Below are positions 44,234 to 53,259 of a DNA stretch of 64,000 bases, one piece after another. Each line of letters begins with the position of its first letter. Position 1 is the stretch's first letter. The stretch comes from Paenibacillus endoradicis (lineage in GTDB: Bacteria; Bacillota; Bacilli; Paenibacillales; Paenibacillaceae), in contig NZ_JANQBB010000002.1 of assembly GCF_024721975.1 (NCBI RefSeq), positions 682,001 to 746,000 on the forward strand. Direction: 5' to 3'. A program made the position numbers and the translations under genes. Under the pieces are notes generated by a model, which was not told where the DNA came from, made no database searches, and saw only the letters and a program-made list of their open reading frames with translations.

Positions 44234-46096
44234 TCAAAATGTTTTCGCTTCTCCAGTCTTATAAGTAAAAATCTCTATACTCGCATTATCTTTTTCCTCT
44301 CCGCTTGCCAAAACCTTAAAGGAATGGTTTACTTCATTTTCTCCAGGAGTAAAGATAATTCTTTCACCACTGTTTACAACTGGATTCCAGAACACTAACT
44401 CACCAGTTATCTTATCCACGACCGCTAAACTTATCGTTGGCATTTTATCTGTCGTTTCCTTGATATCGATTGCTAATGTTTCGCCGTTCTTCATGACAAA
44501 TGCGTTTCCAAGCTGTAGCCCTTGATTGCCTTCACCGTTATTAATAGTTTTGGGAAGTTTAGCTTTTCCGTTAAAAATGTTCATGTTTTTAACCTTCGTG
44601 TCATATGAAGTTAACTGTTTCGTGCCGACAACACCGCCATTTGGTAACTTGGATAAGTTGAATGTAAACTGTTCTGGGGTCACAACGTCCTCAATAACAT
44701 AAGCTCCTCGCTTAATAAGCTCGTTGATAAACGCCTGATGATCGTAATTATTATTTTTGCTCTGGTAAGTCGTCAATTCAAAATTAATTTGGTTAATAAT
44801 CATTTTTTTAATGACCTTGTCGTCAATATAAGCCTTTGCTTGGTCGCTCACAGCAACCGTTACTGTCTGTCCTGCTATCGATAAAGTTTTGTTTGTCATG
44901 TTGGCAACAGCAGTTTCTTTGTCCTGCCAATGTTGAACTACTTTATAGTAAGGTTCCGTACGGTTGTGGTTATCAATCTTTCGTCCGTCAGCATCGATAT
45001 ACAAATCTCCCGAAGTAACACTCCAACTTATTGGGGATGTCGAAGACTTAATTCCGAGCGTTCTTTGCACATTTTCTTCCATACTATTTACATAATTATA
45101 ATAAGTTCTAATACCACCGCTAGATTCTGTAAGTGGTGTGGACGATTTTGCAAACACGACGGATGATGAGAAGACTGAAACTGCTACGATTAAAATCACA
45201 ATAAGAGTTCCCATGAACATTCGCCTGCTATCGTTTTTCCGTTTCATAATGAGCGCAAACCTCCTGTATAGTTGTTTTTTATGTAGGGCCAAGCTGCTGT
45301 TCAGAACGGGTGATATTGATGAAGCAAAATGTAGAATCATCTCACTATATCGCTTCTTTTCCGCTGTCTTCAATCCTTTTGTTATTTTCTCATCTACGGA
45401 ATATTCACAGGCCTCGCCTATATTAGACAAAGCTACATAAGACACTGGATTGAACCAATGCAAACTGTTGACTAATACCGCAAGTAGCTTAAACCAGATA
45501 TCTCTTTGCTTGTAGTGAATCCATTCATGTTGTAATGCCAATTTATAGTCGTCAGAATTCATTTCTGTATTAGGAATAACAATAAGAGGCTTGAAAAATC
45601 CAATGATCATAGGAGAGTGTACATAATCGCTTACTACCACTTTCAAATTTTCCATACTGTCGATTGGGCAAGCGTGAATCACTTGCTTTTTAAATCGGAA
45701 ATAACTGAAAAAGTAACGATACATCATAATGAAAAAACCACATAACCATATTCCGATGATCAACTGTTCTAAGGTTAAATGAGGGAAAACAAGATTTTCA
45801 GTTGATACAATGGGATATGCAAGTTGTTCTGGCGTTGACGTCCCGACCGCAGTAGTCGTCAACTCTACAGCGCTTGGCTCTGTATTTATCCTCTCTTCAA
45901 AGAAGGAAAGGTCCGGTTGAATCACAGGCACATTGACGGACAATGGGATTATAAATAGCAACAGCGCTACCAAACAGACACAATAATACCAGCGTCCACC
46001 GTATTTCGCGGCCAATCTCGTTCTTAACAAAATAAGTAACAAAGTCGCGATACTTCCAGAAATCGAGGTCATTAGTAACCACTTAATCATGATCAT
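44234..46096 (-). CDS. M56 family membrane metallopeptidase with large outer domain
   Basis: A 620-residue BlaR1-type protease. Three N-terminal helices lie at about 5-25, 35-55 and 110-132. The zinc motif HEWIH lies at about residues 190-194 (HExxH), followed by NPVSY and EYSVDE, where the usual Cys before Asp is replaced by Val. A further helix at about 285-305 leads to an extracellular part of about 300 residues without penicillin-binding SxxK motifs. That part contains an ISWSVTSGDLYIDADGRK region and a beta-rich end domain (TISLAVVDKITGELVF). The ligand is unknown. It overlaps the blaI-type gene by 14 bp. Confidence 0.87.
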   Translation of the reverse strand: MIMIKWLLMTSISGSIATLLLILLRTRLAAKYGGRWYYCVCLVALLLFIIPLSVNVPVIQPDLSFFEERINTEPSAVELTTTAVGTSTPEQLAYPIVSTENLVFPHLTLEQLIIGIWLCGFFIMMYRYFFSYFRFKKQVIHACPIDSMENLKVVVSDYVHSPMIIGFFKPLIVIPNTEMNSDDYKLALQHEWIHYKQRDIWFKLLAVLVNSLHWFNPVSYVALSNIGEACEYSVDEKITKGLKTAEKKRYSEMILHFASSISPVLNSSLALHKKQLYRRFALIMKRKNDSRRMFMGTLIVILIVAVSVFSSSVVFAKSSTPLTESSGGIRTYYNYVNSMEENVQRTLGIKSSTSPISWSVTSGDLYIDADGRKIDNHNRTEPYYKVVQHWQDKETAVANMTNKTLSIAGQTVTVAVSDQAKAYIDDKVIKKMIINQINFELTTYQSKNNNYDHQAFINELIKRGAYVIEDVVTPEQFTFNLSKLPNGGVVGTKQLTSYDTKVKNMNIFNGKAKLPKTINNGEGNQGLQLGNAFVMKNGETLAIDIKETTDKMPTISLAVVDKITGELVFWNPVVNSGERIIFTPGENEVNHSFKVLASGEEKDNASIEIFTYKTGEAKTF

Positions 46097-46454
46097 CCGC
46101 CTCGTTATTAATAAATTCCCGTAGTTCTTCGATGTCCTTCTTCGTTAAATTCTCGTCCTTAAACAATGCACTAATCAAACTTTTTGCAGAGCCATTATGT
46201 ATGGAGCGCACGAAGCTCTGTGTTTGCATTTTTTGATATTCCTCTTTACTTATGGCTGCCCAATATTCATGAGCATGCGAACGCCCTAACTTAACAGATT
46301 GTAATGCCCCTTTGTCTAATAACCTGCCGGCAAGCGTGAGAATTGTCGTCGTTTTTTTGTCCGGCAATAGCTCCATAATCTCCTTTGTGGTCATTCTTCT
46401 TTCACTTTTCCATATGATTTGCATAATTTCCATTTCAGCATTAGTTATTTGCAT
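46083..46454 (-). CDS. BlaI/MecI family transcriptional repressor
   Basis: A 123-residue winged-helix repressor: ITNAEMEIMQIIWKSERRMTTKEIM, then TTTILTLAGRLLDKGAL. The usual WE of the BlaI recognition helix (WE.STVKTLL) is changed to DKKTTTILTLAGRL. The C-terminal dimer segment FVRSIHNGSAKSLISALF is family-typical. A strong AAAGGAGGA precedes the start. It is the first gene of an operon with an M56 protease, and its promoter carries TACAACTTGTA sites. Confidence 0.92.
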   Translation of the reverse strand: MQITNAEMEIMQIIWKSERRMTTKEIMELLPDKKTTTILTLAGRLLDKGALQSVKLGRSHAHEYWAAISKEEYQKMQTQSFVRSIHNGSAKSLISALFKDENLTKKDIEELREFINNEADDHD

Positions 46455-46479
46455 ATTATCATTACTCCTCCTTTCGTTT

Positions 46480-46524
46480 CTACAACTTGTTTATTATAAT
46501 ACAACTTGTAGAAGCGAAAATCAA
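46480..46524 (-). promoter_or_regulatory. Second blaI-type promoter with two operator copies
   Basis: Minus-strand TTGATT (46519-46524) and TATTAT (46496-46501) are 17 bp apart. TACAACTTGTA (46500-46510, in the spacer and -10) and CTACAACTTGT (46480-46490, just downstream) are two copies of an odd-centred dyad TACAA-N-TTGTA, the same architecture as the 5279-5329 region but with different spacing. Confidence 0.8.
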
Positions 46525-46536
46525 GAATATTATTTA

Positions 46537-47415
46537 TTAACAATCTGTACCTTGATTATGAAGAAAATTAAGAGTTATTTTGTTTACGATTTCGGCATCC
46601 TCCATAGTTAGAGAATGACTAGCTCCAGTGATTAAATGAGTCTCAAGATTTGGAATCCAGTTTTTTGCGTTTGCTATTGCCTTTTTCGCGGGGTATATTA
46701 CTTCTTTGTCTCCTATAAGGAGCAAAGTAGAAATCTGGTAACTGTGAAATTCTTCTTTGGAAAATACGGAGGGCATCACTTGCATAAGCGGTTTCGCATG
46801 GCGATAACCTGCGATAACTAGAGAGCGAAATACAGGAGGTAGGATCTCCCCCTTGCCTGAAAACCACTTAAATGCATTGTCGATTGACTTATCTGTATGA
46901 AACAATAGCGCCGGATAAACCTTCATGAAAAATTTTGGACTTATTCTATGAAAAGACCCGGCAGGGGCATAAAGCAACAGTTTGGACAATCGTTTTGGAT
47001 AAGCCAGAGCAAAATTCAAAGATAAAAATCCGCCCATTGAGTGTCCTGCTAAGTCTACTTTTTCGAATTGTAGACCGTTTAATACTTCAAGTAACCACAG
47101 TTGTGCGTCCTTCCTACTTTTTATAGCCTTTTCAGGCTTGCTCTTTCCAAAATCACCTATTACATCAATAGCATACACGGAACGCTCTTGAACCAATTGT
47201 TTCATATTGGGATACCACATCATACTGCTCATAGTCATTCCATGAAGAAGCAACAACGGTTTCTTATTCGTATCACCGAAGCAAAGCACATGTGTTTCTC
47301 CGAATGATGTAGGAATTATAAGAGATGTGAAATTCATTTCAAACATTGCTAAACTTCTCTCGTAACAATGGTAGTACTCTCTTTCAACTTCATCGTTCCT
47401 AAAGATAGATCCCAT
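46537..47415 (-). CDS. Alpha/beta hydrolase
   Basis: About 292 residues from MGSIFRNDEVEREYY, the start typical of its relatives; the frame is open to a GTG at 47433. Motifs are LLLHGMTMSS (oxyanion loop), AGHSMGG (nucleophile Ser), LLIGDKEVIYP (acid) and GASHSLTME (His), a complete catalytic triad. Substrate is unknown. There is no signal peptide, so the location is cytoplasmic. It is a single gene with its promoter in the 47434-47584 gap. Confidence 0.9.
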   Translation of the reverse strand: MGSIFRNDEVEREYYHCYERSLAMFEMNFTSLIIPTSFGETHVLCFGDTNKKPLLLLHGMTMSSMMWYPNMKQLVQERSVYAIDVIGDFGKSKPEKAIKSRKDAQLWLLEVLNGLQFEKVDLAGHSMGGFLSLNFALAYPKRLSKLLLYAPAGSFHRISPKFFMKVYPALLFHTDKSIDNAFKWFSGKGEILPPVFRSLVIAGYRHAKPLMQVMPSVFSKEEFHSYQISTLLLIGDKEVIYPAKKAIANAKNWIPNLETHLITGASHSLTMEDAEIVNKITLNFLHNQGTDC

Positions 47416-47521
47416 TGAACATCCACACTCCACGTTTTTCTTTTGTCATTAACAGTAATAACTAGTAATAAGTATTATCAGTGTAATTTGATATAGCTGT
47501 GTTACTAACAATAGAATTTAT

Positions 47522-47562
47522 AAAAAAACCGTTCAACAGAGACTTTCCCCATTAAACGGTTT
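47522..47562 (-). terminator. Terminator of the DUF4097 gene
   Basis: AAACCGTT (47526-47533) and AACGGTTT (47555-47562) pair around a 21-base loop. On the minus strand TTTTTTTA follows. Confidence 0.75.
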
Positions 47563-47584
47563 AATAGAAACGCAATCTAATTTA

Positions 47585-48397
47585 TCATTTTTGTAAATTT
47601 ACTTGAATGTCCCCTATAGATGTAGATGCATTTATTCGATAACCATCTGATCCAATTGTTCCTACCTTTTTATTAGATGAGTTAACGCTATAGTCAAGTC
47701 CTTCTAAATTCGACGACACTGAACCAACTTCGCTAACTAGTTTGATTTCAGCTGACGTTGGAGATTCGTTCAGATTAATTCTGATTGCTCCTGCATCCGT
47801 TTTTGCAGTCAAATCGTTTTCGAGACTAAATCCTTCAACTACTATCTGACCAGCATCTACTTCAAGATTCATTTCTCCAACTACACTTGTAAGCTGAATG
47901 GAACCCGCATCAACACTTATATCTAAGTTCTCCGCATTCACATCATGAACATCTACTAATCCAAAATTATTATTGATAGTCAATTGATTATACAGTTTAT
48001 CAGGCAACGAGATATTCAACTTCCTTTCACCTCTAGTGTCATTGATAATGCTCCCGCCCTTTTCTTTTTCCTTTACATTAATATCTAATTTACTAGAATT
48101 AATCGAAGCTTCTAATGTAAATTTGCTTTCGATCTTATCATCTACCAGTAATTCCACTTCTGCATCATCAGTTTTGCTTTTTGTTATGAATATTGCCATT
48201 GCTTCCGCTTTAACGTGAATCTTATCAAAATCATCAACCTTGAATGACTCTTTTTGTAAGCTAATAAGTTCGCCCGAACCAGAACCTTCACCGATGACAA
48301 CATTGCCAACGTTTGTCGTAAATGAACTGCAACCTGTCATTCCCACTGCCAGTAGTACAATCACTATTAACCTACTTATTGTTTGATATGATCTCAT
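47585..48397 (-). CDS. DUF4097-domain lipoprotein
   Basis: A 270-residue lipoprotein. The start MRSYQTISRL has GGAGAAGA just upstream, preferred over an in-frame codon at 48418. Lipobox MTGC gives lipid-Cys23. The rest is short beta strands in tandem: FDKIHVKAEAMAIFITKSK, then NNNFGLVDVHDVNAENLDISVDAGSIQLTSVVGEMNLEVDAGQI. This is the DUF4097/adhesin-like right-handed beta-helix pattern. Similar proteins are surface-exposed and of unknown function. It is monocistronic with a terminator after it. Confidence 0.85.
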   Translation of the reverse strand: MRSYQTISRLIVIVLLAVGMTGCSSFTTNVGNVVIGEGSGSGELISLQKESFKVDDFDKIHVKAEAMAIFITKSKTDDAEVELLVDDKIESKFTLEASINSSKLDINVKEKEKGGSIINDTRGERKLNISLPDKLYNQLTINNNFGLVDVHDVNAENLDISVDAGSIQLTSVVGEMNLEVDAGQIVVEGFSLENDLTAKTDAGAIRINLNESPTSAEIKLVSEVGSVSSNLEGLDYSVNSSNKKVGTIGSDGYRINASTSIGDIQVNLQK

Positions 48398-48501
48398 GAT
48401 CTCTTCTCCTATTTCCAACCATATTTTTCTATATTATATCATGAATTAGAAAAAGCAAAACAGACCCTCGGCCAGATCATAGCTAGACTTTAGACGGGTA
48501 C

Positions 48502-49647
48502 TCAAGCAGTTCTCGGCTGAAGTAATCTTTCTTTCCATGATTCCCTTAGTACCAGTAAGCCGATTAATAAAGACACAACACCAATAATGATTAGAAGTGC
48601 ACCCATTTCTTGACTGTAGTAATTTAACTGTCCATCCCGAAAGGCCATCCCACGTATGAGGCGGTTAAGCCAGTTCATTGGTAATACCCATGCGGATATT
48701 TGAAAGGGCTCCGGAAATGCAAGTGGAGTTAGTTGAATTCCAGTAGCAAGAAAAGACGGATACACTAAGAAATTGGTTCGTAAATTAACTTTAGACTGTT
48801 CTTTGGCGGAATAGCCGATTAGTATGCCCATCAGGGACAAAGCAAAAGCATAAACAAGCAGTGGAATAATAAAAAGATAAGGCTCTGATTCAAACCGCAT
48901 CCCCCAAACCTGCTTTAATAATCCATAGCATAGAAGTAACGAAAGGGAGGTCAAGACCGCGTAAGGGACACTGCGAATCCAAAGTTGCAAAGGAGATTTT
49001 CCGTTTGCAAAGAGTTTCCCTTCTTGCCGTAAGCGAGGAGCAATAGAGCCAGCTGCACTTGTTGTAATCATCAAAACCACAATATTAACAAATCCAAGTA
49101 CCATAAAACTCACATAACTTGAAGTCGGATTAAATACCATTCTTTGTTGAAGAGACAACGGAGTAACAAGCCCTTTAGACGTTTCGGCATCCATTCCTTT
49201 TTGAACTAGACGTGTCATCGAAAGGGTCATATTTTCTGTTTGAATAACTTCCTGAATCGCAGTTCGAATTCCGGTTAGCCCTGAAGGCATCGTGTTATCC
49301 ATTAAGATACCGATATTCGTCGATAGTCCCTGCTGCTGACGTAGCTCTAACTCTTTTGGAAGTATGATGACGGCTACAGCCTGCTCATTTGCCAGTAATA
49401 TTTCTGGGTTCTGACGACTGGAGTATACATTTGTGACGTTCATATTCGGAGAAGCATTTATTGTATTGATCAGCTGCCTTGAATATGAGCTATGATCCTC
49501 ATCAATGACAACAACTGGCGATTCGATGATTTGGTTTTTCGAAAACATTAAGCCAAAAAATAAGGCTGCGACAAGTGGACCGATAAAAATCAGGCGAACA
49601 TACTTACTTCCCAATACGTACTTCCACTCGTCAATCAGTGAGTTCAT
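48502..49647 (-). CDS. ABC-2 type transporter permease (YhgE/YhhJ-like)
   Basis: A 381-residue permease. One N-terminal helix (about 18-33) is followed by a large extracellular loop (about 35-185, VVVIDEDHSSYSRQLINTI, an ABC2_membrane_3 feature) and then five helices (FMVLGFVNIVVLMITTSAA to GALLIIIGVVSLLIGLLVL). It overlaps the HlyD gene by 17 bp, so the two are translationally coupled. Such permeases usually need an ATPase subunit; none is encoded here. Export of lipids, peptides or drugs is plausible but not shown. Confidence 0.87.
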   Translation of the reverse strand: MNSLIDEWKYVLGSKYVRLIFIGPLVAALFFGLMFSKNQIIESPVVVIDEDHSSYSRQLINTINASPNMNVTNVYSSRQNPEILLANEQAVAVIILPKELELRQQQGLSTNIGILMDNTMPSGLTGIRTAIQEVIQTENMTLSMTRLVQKGMDAETSKGLVTPLSLQQRMVFNPTSSYVSFMVLGFVNIVVLMITTSAAGSIAPRLRQEGKLFANGKSPLQLWIRSVPYAVLTSLSLLLCYGLLKQVWGMRFESEPYLFIIPLLVYAFALSLMGILIGYSAKEQSKVNLRTNFLVYPSFLATGIQLTPLAFPEPFQISAWVLPMNWLNRLIRGMAFRDGQLNYYSQEMGALLIIIGVVSLLIGLLVLRESWKERLLQPRTA

Positions 49648-50263
49648 TAAGTTTCACCTCCGCTGTCATCCCTGGAAGCAAATCAGCATTTGAATCGATA
49701 GATATTCTAACAGAAAACATACTTAAATCAGCTTGCCCTTTCTCACGTGTCATACGCAAACTCGCAAATTGAGGAGCCACTGAGATCGAAGTAACAACAC
49801 CACTCACTTGTATTGGGTGATCCAAATATGGAAAATGAACATCAATCTTTTGATTAAGCTCAAGCTTTTGAATTTCACTTTCCTGTATATAAAGATCTGC
49901 ATAATAGTTGGTTTTTTGCAGCATCGCCATCGCTGCTCCTTGTTTTACTTGATCCCCCTGCTTTACAACAATTCTGTTGATCAATCCATCATCCGGAGAC
50001 AATACATCCTTTTCTCCTTCTTCAGCTGATTGAACTTTGAAAAGTAAATCTCCCTCTTTTATAAAATCGCCTACTGCCACACCGACCTTTACAATTAATG
50101 CTGGATTCTCCTTATAAATTATTGTTGTTTGTTCCGCTTCAAGAATACCTTGTTTCCTACTCTCAGCCTGACTGACAGCATCCTTTCCTTTAACAGTAAG
50201 AAGCGAACCTCCAACGATCAGCGCTATTGCCATCCCGATATAAATTCCAGCCTTTATCTTCAT
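49631..50263 (-). CDS. HlyD-family membrane fusion/adaptor protein
   Basis: A 210-residue protein. One N-terminal helix (about 6-22) precedes a biotinyl-lipoyl-like module (VKVGVAVGDFIKEGDLLFKVQ and VKQGDQVKQGAAMAMLQ). A barrel/HlyD_3-like domain follows (FPYLDHPIQVSGVVTSISV, then the end LLPGMTAEVKLNEL). It has no long coiled-coil hairpin, as is usual in Gram-positive versions. It sits between lpdA and the permease gene and probably assists the permease. Confidence 0.86.
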   Translation of the reverse strand: MKIKAGIYIGMAIALIVGGSLLTVKGKDAVSQAESRKQGILEAEQTTIIYKENPALIVKVGVAVGDFIKEGDLLFKVQSAEEGEKDVLSPDDGLINRIVVKQGDQVKQGAAMAMLQKTNYYADLYIQESEIQKLELNQKIDVHFPYLDHPIQVSGVVTSISVAPQFASLRMTREKGQADLSMFSVRISIDSNADLLPGMTAEVKLNELTD

Positions 50264-50308
50264 CCTTCAATCTCTCCCATTCCCGTTCTCTTAATGTTAG
50301 TACTGCTC

Positions 50309-51697
50309 TTATTTACTTTTCATCATCATTTTTCTGACCGCGTTTTCGGCAGCCTCCATAATCACCTCTCCCAATGTTGGGTGAGGGTGAATCGTCATAG
50401 CTAAGTCCTCCACAGTTGCCCCCATCTCGATAGCAAGTGTTAGCTCCGATATGAGTGTTGATGCATCAACACCAACGATTTGTGCACCAATCACTATCCC
50501 TGACATCGGGTCCGCTACAATCTTGACAAACCCTTCGCTTTCCCTCAATGCTAATGCTCTTCCGTTGACCACAAAAGTAGCTTTGCCAATAACAATCGGA
50601 ATGGCTTTTGTCTTTGCTTCTGTTTCATTTAAGCCAACACTGGCCAACTCTGGATTAGAAAAAACTACAAGCGGAATAGCTTTATAATCAACCTCGGAAG
50701 CATGGCCTGCAATGGCTTCTGCCGCTATTTTGGCTTCATAGGATGCCTTGTGCGCAAGTGCTGGACCAGCAGTAATATCTCCAATTGCAAAAATATGCGG
50801 AATAGCGGTTCTACACTGGAGATCCGTAGCGATCAATCCTCTGCTTGCTACTTGTAAGCCTATACGCTCTAATCCTAACTGACCGTCAGTATTTGGTTTT
50901 CTGCCGATAGTAACTAGCACATATTCCGCTGTAATATGATTTTGCTCATGATTTTTCTTGTAATGTAGTGTAATTGAATCCACATTGTGCACTATATTCT
51001 GAGCTATAGCTCCGGTAATAATGTTAATACCATCAGACTTTAACTGCTTAACAACAGGGACCACAAGATCTGCCTCGAATCCAGGTAGTACTTGTTCTCC
51101 TCCCTCCACTATCGTTACCTTTGTTCCAAACTTGGCATACATTTGTCCCAGTTCGACACCGATATATCCACCGCCTATAACTACTAGACTGGACGGAATC
51201 TCAGGGAGAGACAGAGCCTCTGTGGAAGACAAAATACGTCCGCCAACAGGAAATGCTTGTAGCTCAATGGGACGAGATCCCGTTGCCAGTATGGCGTACT
51301 TAAATGAAATAGTATGTTCGTTTCCAGCCTGATTAATAATTGCTGTATGTTCATCAATGAAACTAGCTTCGCCTTCCAGAACAGTTACTCCCGCAGTCTT
51401 TAATAAATAACTAACTCCGCCCTCCTGCTTATTCACAATCCCCCGCTTGAAATGCTGAGCATTCTTAAATGACTCTACCGCATCTGTAATATTGAACTGC
51501 CTGAGCAAATTATAGCGGTGCGATTCTGCAATTAATGCTTTAGAAGGAATGCAACCTACATGTGTGCAGACTCCACCAAGCTGACTACGTTCTACAATCG
51601 CTGTCTTCATACCAAGCTGTGCGGATCGCAGTGCCGCCACATAACCTCCCGGACCTGATCCAATGACCAAAGTTTCTACGGATTCAAACTTACTCAT
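50309..51697 (-). CDS. lpdA: Dihydrolipoyl dehydrogenase
   Basis: A 462-residue FAD/NAD flavoprotein. The N-terminal FAD site is GSGPGGYVAAL (13-23). The redox-active disulfide is in GGVCTHVGCIPSK (Cys44 and Cys49). GGGYIGVELGQMYAKFG is the NAD fold. The C-terminal dimer domain has the catalytic HPHPTLGEV. It reoxidises dihydrolipoyl groups of 2-oxo acid dehydrogenase complexes or glycine cleavage. No E1, E2 or GcvH gene is nearby; instead it lies 46 bp upstream of a HlyD and an ABC-2 permease gene and opposite a TetR gene. GGAGGT supports the start. Confidence 0.95.
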   Translation of the reverse strand: MSKFESVETLVIGSGPGGYVAALRSAQLGMKTAIVERSQLGGVCTHVGCIPSKALIAESHRYNLLRQFNITDAVESFKNAQHFKRGIVNKQEGGVSYLLKTAGVTVLEGEASFIDEHTAIINQAGNEHTISFKYAILATGSRPIELQAFPVGGRILSSTEALSLPEIPSSLVVIGGGYIGVELGQMYAKFGTKVTIVEGGEQVLPGFEADLVVPVVKQLKSDGINIITGAIAQNIVHNVDSITLHYKKNHEQNHITAEYVLVTIGRKPNTDGQLGLERIGLQVASRGLIATDLQCRTAIPHIFAIGDITAGPALAHKASYEAKIAAEAIAGHASEVDYKAIPLVVFSNPELASVGLNETEAKTKAIPIVIGKATFVVNGRALALRESEGFVKIVADPMSGIVIGAQIVGVDASTLISELTLAIEMGATVEDLAMTIHPHPTLGEVIMEAAENAVRKMMMKSK

Positions 51698-51725
51698 ATC
51701 CTAATACCTCCAGTTGATGCAATTT

Positions 51726-51767
51726 TAAAATATGATGATCGTAATATATTATAACCATCATATTTTA
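51726..51767. promoter_or_regulatory. Large palindrome at the lpdA/TetR divergent promoter
   Basis: Arms TAAAATATGATG (51726-51737) and CATCATATTTTA (51756-51767) are perfect inverse copies 18 bp apart, with a further TAATATATTA in the middle. Its position 29 bp before the lpdA start suggests the operator of the adjacent TetR-family repressor. Confidence 0.72.
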
Positions 51768-51893
51768 GAAACGTCAACATCCATGTTTTATCCTTTCTTG
51801 AGCTAACAGTTAACGGATCGCTAAATTGACATGTTTAATTATGACGCTTATAATATTTTGAAAGTAGAATTATGAAGTTGTGGAGTGATTACA

Positions 51894-52460
51894 ATGCCGT
51901 ATCCCAAAGGCCATAAGATAAAAGTTCGGAATAAGATCATTGAAAGTGCTGCCCAGGCTTTTCGCACCAAGGGTATTCAAGATGTAAGTGTTCCGTTCAT
52001 CATGAAGGGGGCCGGATTGACTCATGGTGGTTTTTATTCACACTTTGACAATAAAGAACAGCTCGTCGCCGAAACTTGTCGCTATGCTATCAGCGATACG
52101 ATTGCACTTCTGCAAAAAGTCGCTGATGACGAGAAGCAGAACCCCAAAATCAATACTGTCATTGATTATTATTTAAGTCCGTATCACCGCGACATAACGG
52201 AGATGGGCTGCATTATTCCTGCTCTTTCTAGTGAAATATCCCGTTCTACAGAGGAAGTTCGCCAAGTATTTACGCTTGAACTGGAGCGGATGATTGATTT
52301 CATTTCCAATCTGGCAGAGATTGACGTGTCCAAAGGTAGCGCGCTGTTCAGTACCATGGTTGGCTCTCTTATGCTTGCACGTACTGTTAATGATCCAGAA
52401 CTGAGTAATAATATTCTCTCAACAGGCAAGAAGCATGCCAAAGAGCTGGTTATTAACTAA
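51894..52460 (+). CDS. TetR/AcrR family transcriptional regulator
   Basis: About 188 residues from ATG 51894 (GTGGAGTG upstream). The HTH is RNKIIESAAQAFRTKGIQDVSVPFIMKGAGLTHGGFYSHFDNKEQL, the LmrA/YxaF-like variant in which GGFY follows the recognition helix. The C-terminal domain is typical of drug- or fatty-acid-responsive TetR proteins. It is divergent from lpdA, so it likely represses the lpdA-HlyD-permease group through the palindrome at 51726-51767. A 22-bp perfect hairpin terminates it. Confidence 0.9.
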   Translation: MPYPKGHKIKVRNKIIESAAQAFRTKGIQDVSVPFIMKGAGLTHGGFYSHFDNKEQLVAETCRYAISDTIALLQKVADDEKQNPKINTVIDYYLSPYHRDITEMGCIIPALSSEISRSTEEVRQVFTLELERMIDFISNLAEIDVSKGSALFSTMVGSLMLARTVNDPELSNNILSTGKKHAKELVIN

Positions 52461-52532
52461 CATAAATGATTTGAGCATAAGTCCTTATACTATTTGTAAC
52501 TTTGTAGTCTATTCGATCCATAATATCCTGCT

Positions 52533-52580
52533 CTCAAACAGAAAAAACACGCCAGCAATGGCGTGTTTTTTCTGTTTGAG
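52533..52580. terminator. Bidirectional terminator between TetR and VOC genes
   Basis: Twenty-two-base perfect arms (52533-52554 and 52559-52580), loop GCAA, with six A and six T inside the stem giving T-runs in both directions. Confidence 0.93.
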
Positions 52581-52666
52581 ATTAAGATGATATCAGGCAG
52601 CATTTCTATTACACCATTTCAGCAAATTATCTCTTATAACACTTTTTATTAAAACTGTTACTTCAT

Positions 52667-53191
52667 TTATTCTCCACTAATGCTTTTAGCCCATTCAGCA
52701 ACTCTCCGACTACTTTCTTCTTCTGACAAATCTTCAATCCTAGTCATAATAGACCATCTTACTCCAAAAGGATCTAATATACTTCCGAATCGATCACCTG
52801 AAACAAAACTTGCCACGGGTTCTCTTACTTTTGCTCCTCTTGCTACCGCGTTTTCAAATACTTCATCAACATTCATTACGTAGACTCCTAAAGAATAACA
52901 CGCATTGTCTCCATCTGGCGGTAAAGCCAATTTATATGCTGGATTCGCTGCTCCCAGTTGCAAAAAACCATTTCCAAAATCTAATTCCGCATGAACAATT
53001 ATTTTATTGCCATTTCCATCAGGATATTCAGTAATATCCTTAACCCTTGCATTGAAAACAAGTTTATAGAACTCTATTGCTTCAGAAGGTTTTTTCACTG
53101 TTATAAATGGGGTAAGCGATGTAAAGCCGTTGGGTGTTCCATTCTTTGTGTATTTACCTGACACTGCAGTATATTTTTTGTTTTCAGTCAC
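52667..53191 (-). CDS. VOC family protein (PhnB-like)
   Basis: About 174 residues starting at GTG 53191 (GTG ACT GAA), which has AAAGGAGGA six bases upstream; the open frame to 53215 lies inside that site and is unlikely. The VOC fold is shown by LTPFITVKKPSEAIEFYKLVFNA and the DPFGVRWSIM end motif. A short helical C-terminal tail (EESSRRVAEWAKSI) follows. Substrate unknown. It may be in one transcript with the DJ-1 gene 69 bp upstream. Confidence 0.9.
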   Translation of the reverse strand: MTENKKYTAVSGKYTKNGTPNGFTSLTPFITVKKPSEAIEFYKLVFNARVKDITEYPDGNGNKIIVHAELDFGNGFLQLGAANPAYKLALPPDGDNACYSLGVYVMNVDEVFENAVARGAKVREPVASFVSGDRFGSILDPFGVRWSIMTRIEDLSEEESSRRVAEWAKSISGE

Positions 53192-53259
53192 TTTTACTCC
53201 TCCTTTAAAAAACATAACATATCAATTCTATGCTTATACCTTTTGCTCTTATGGTCTTG

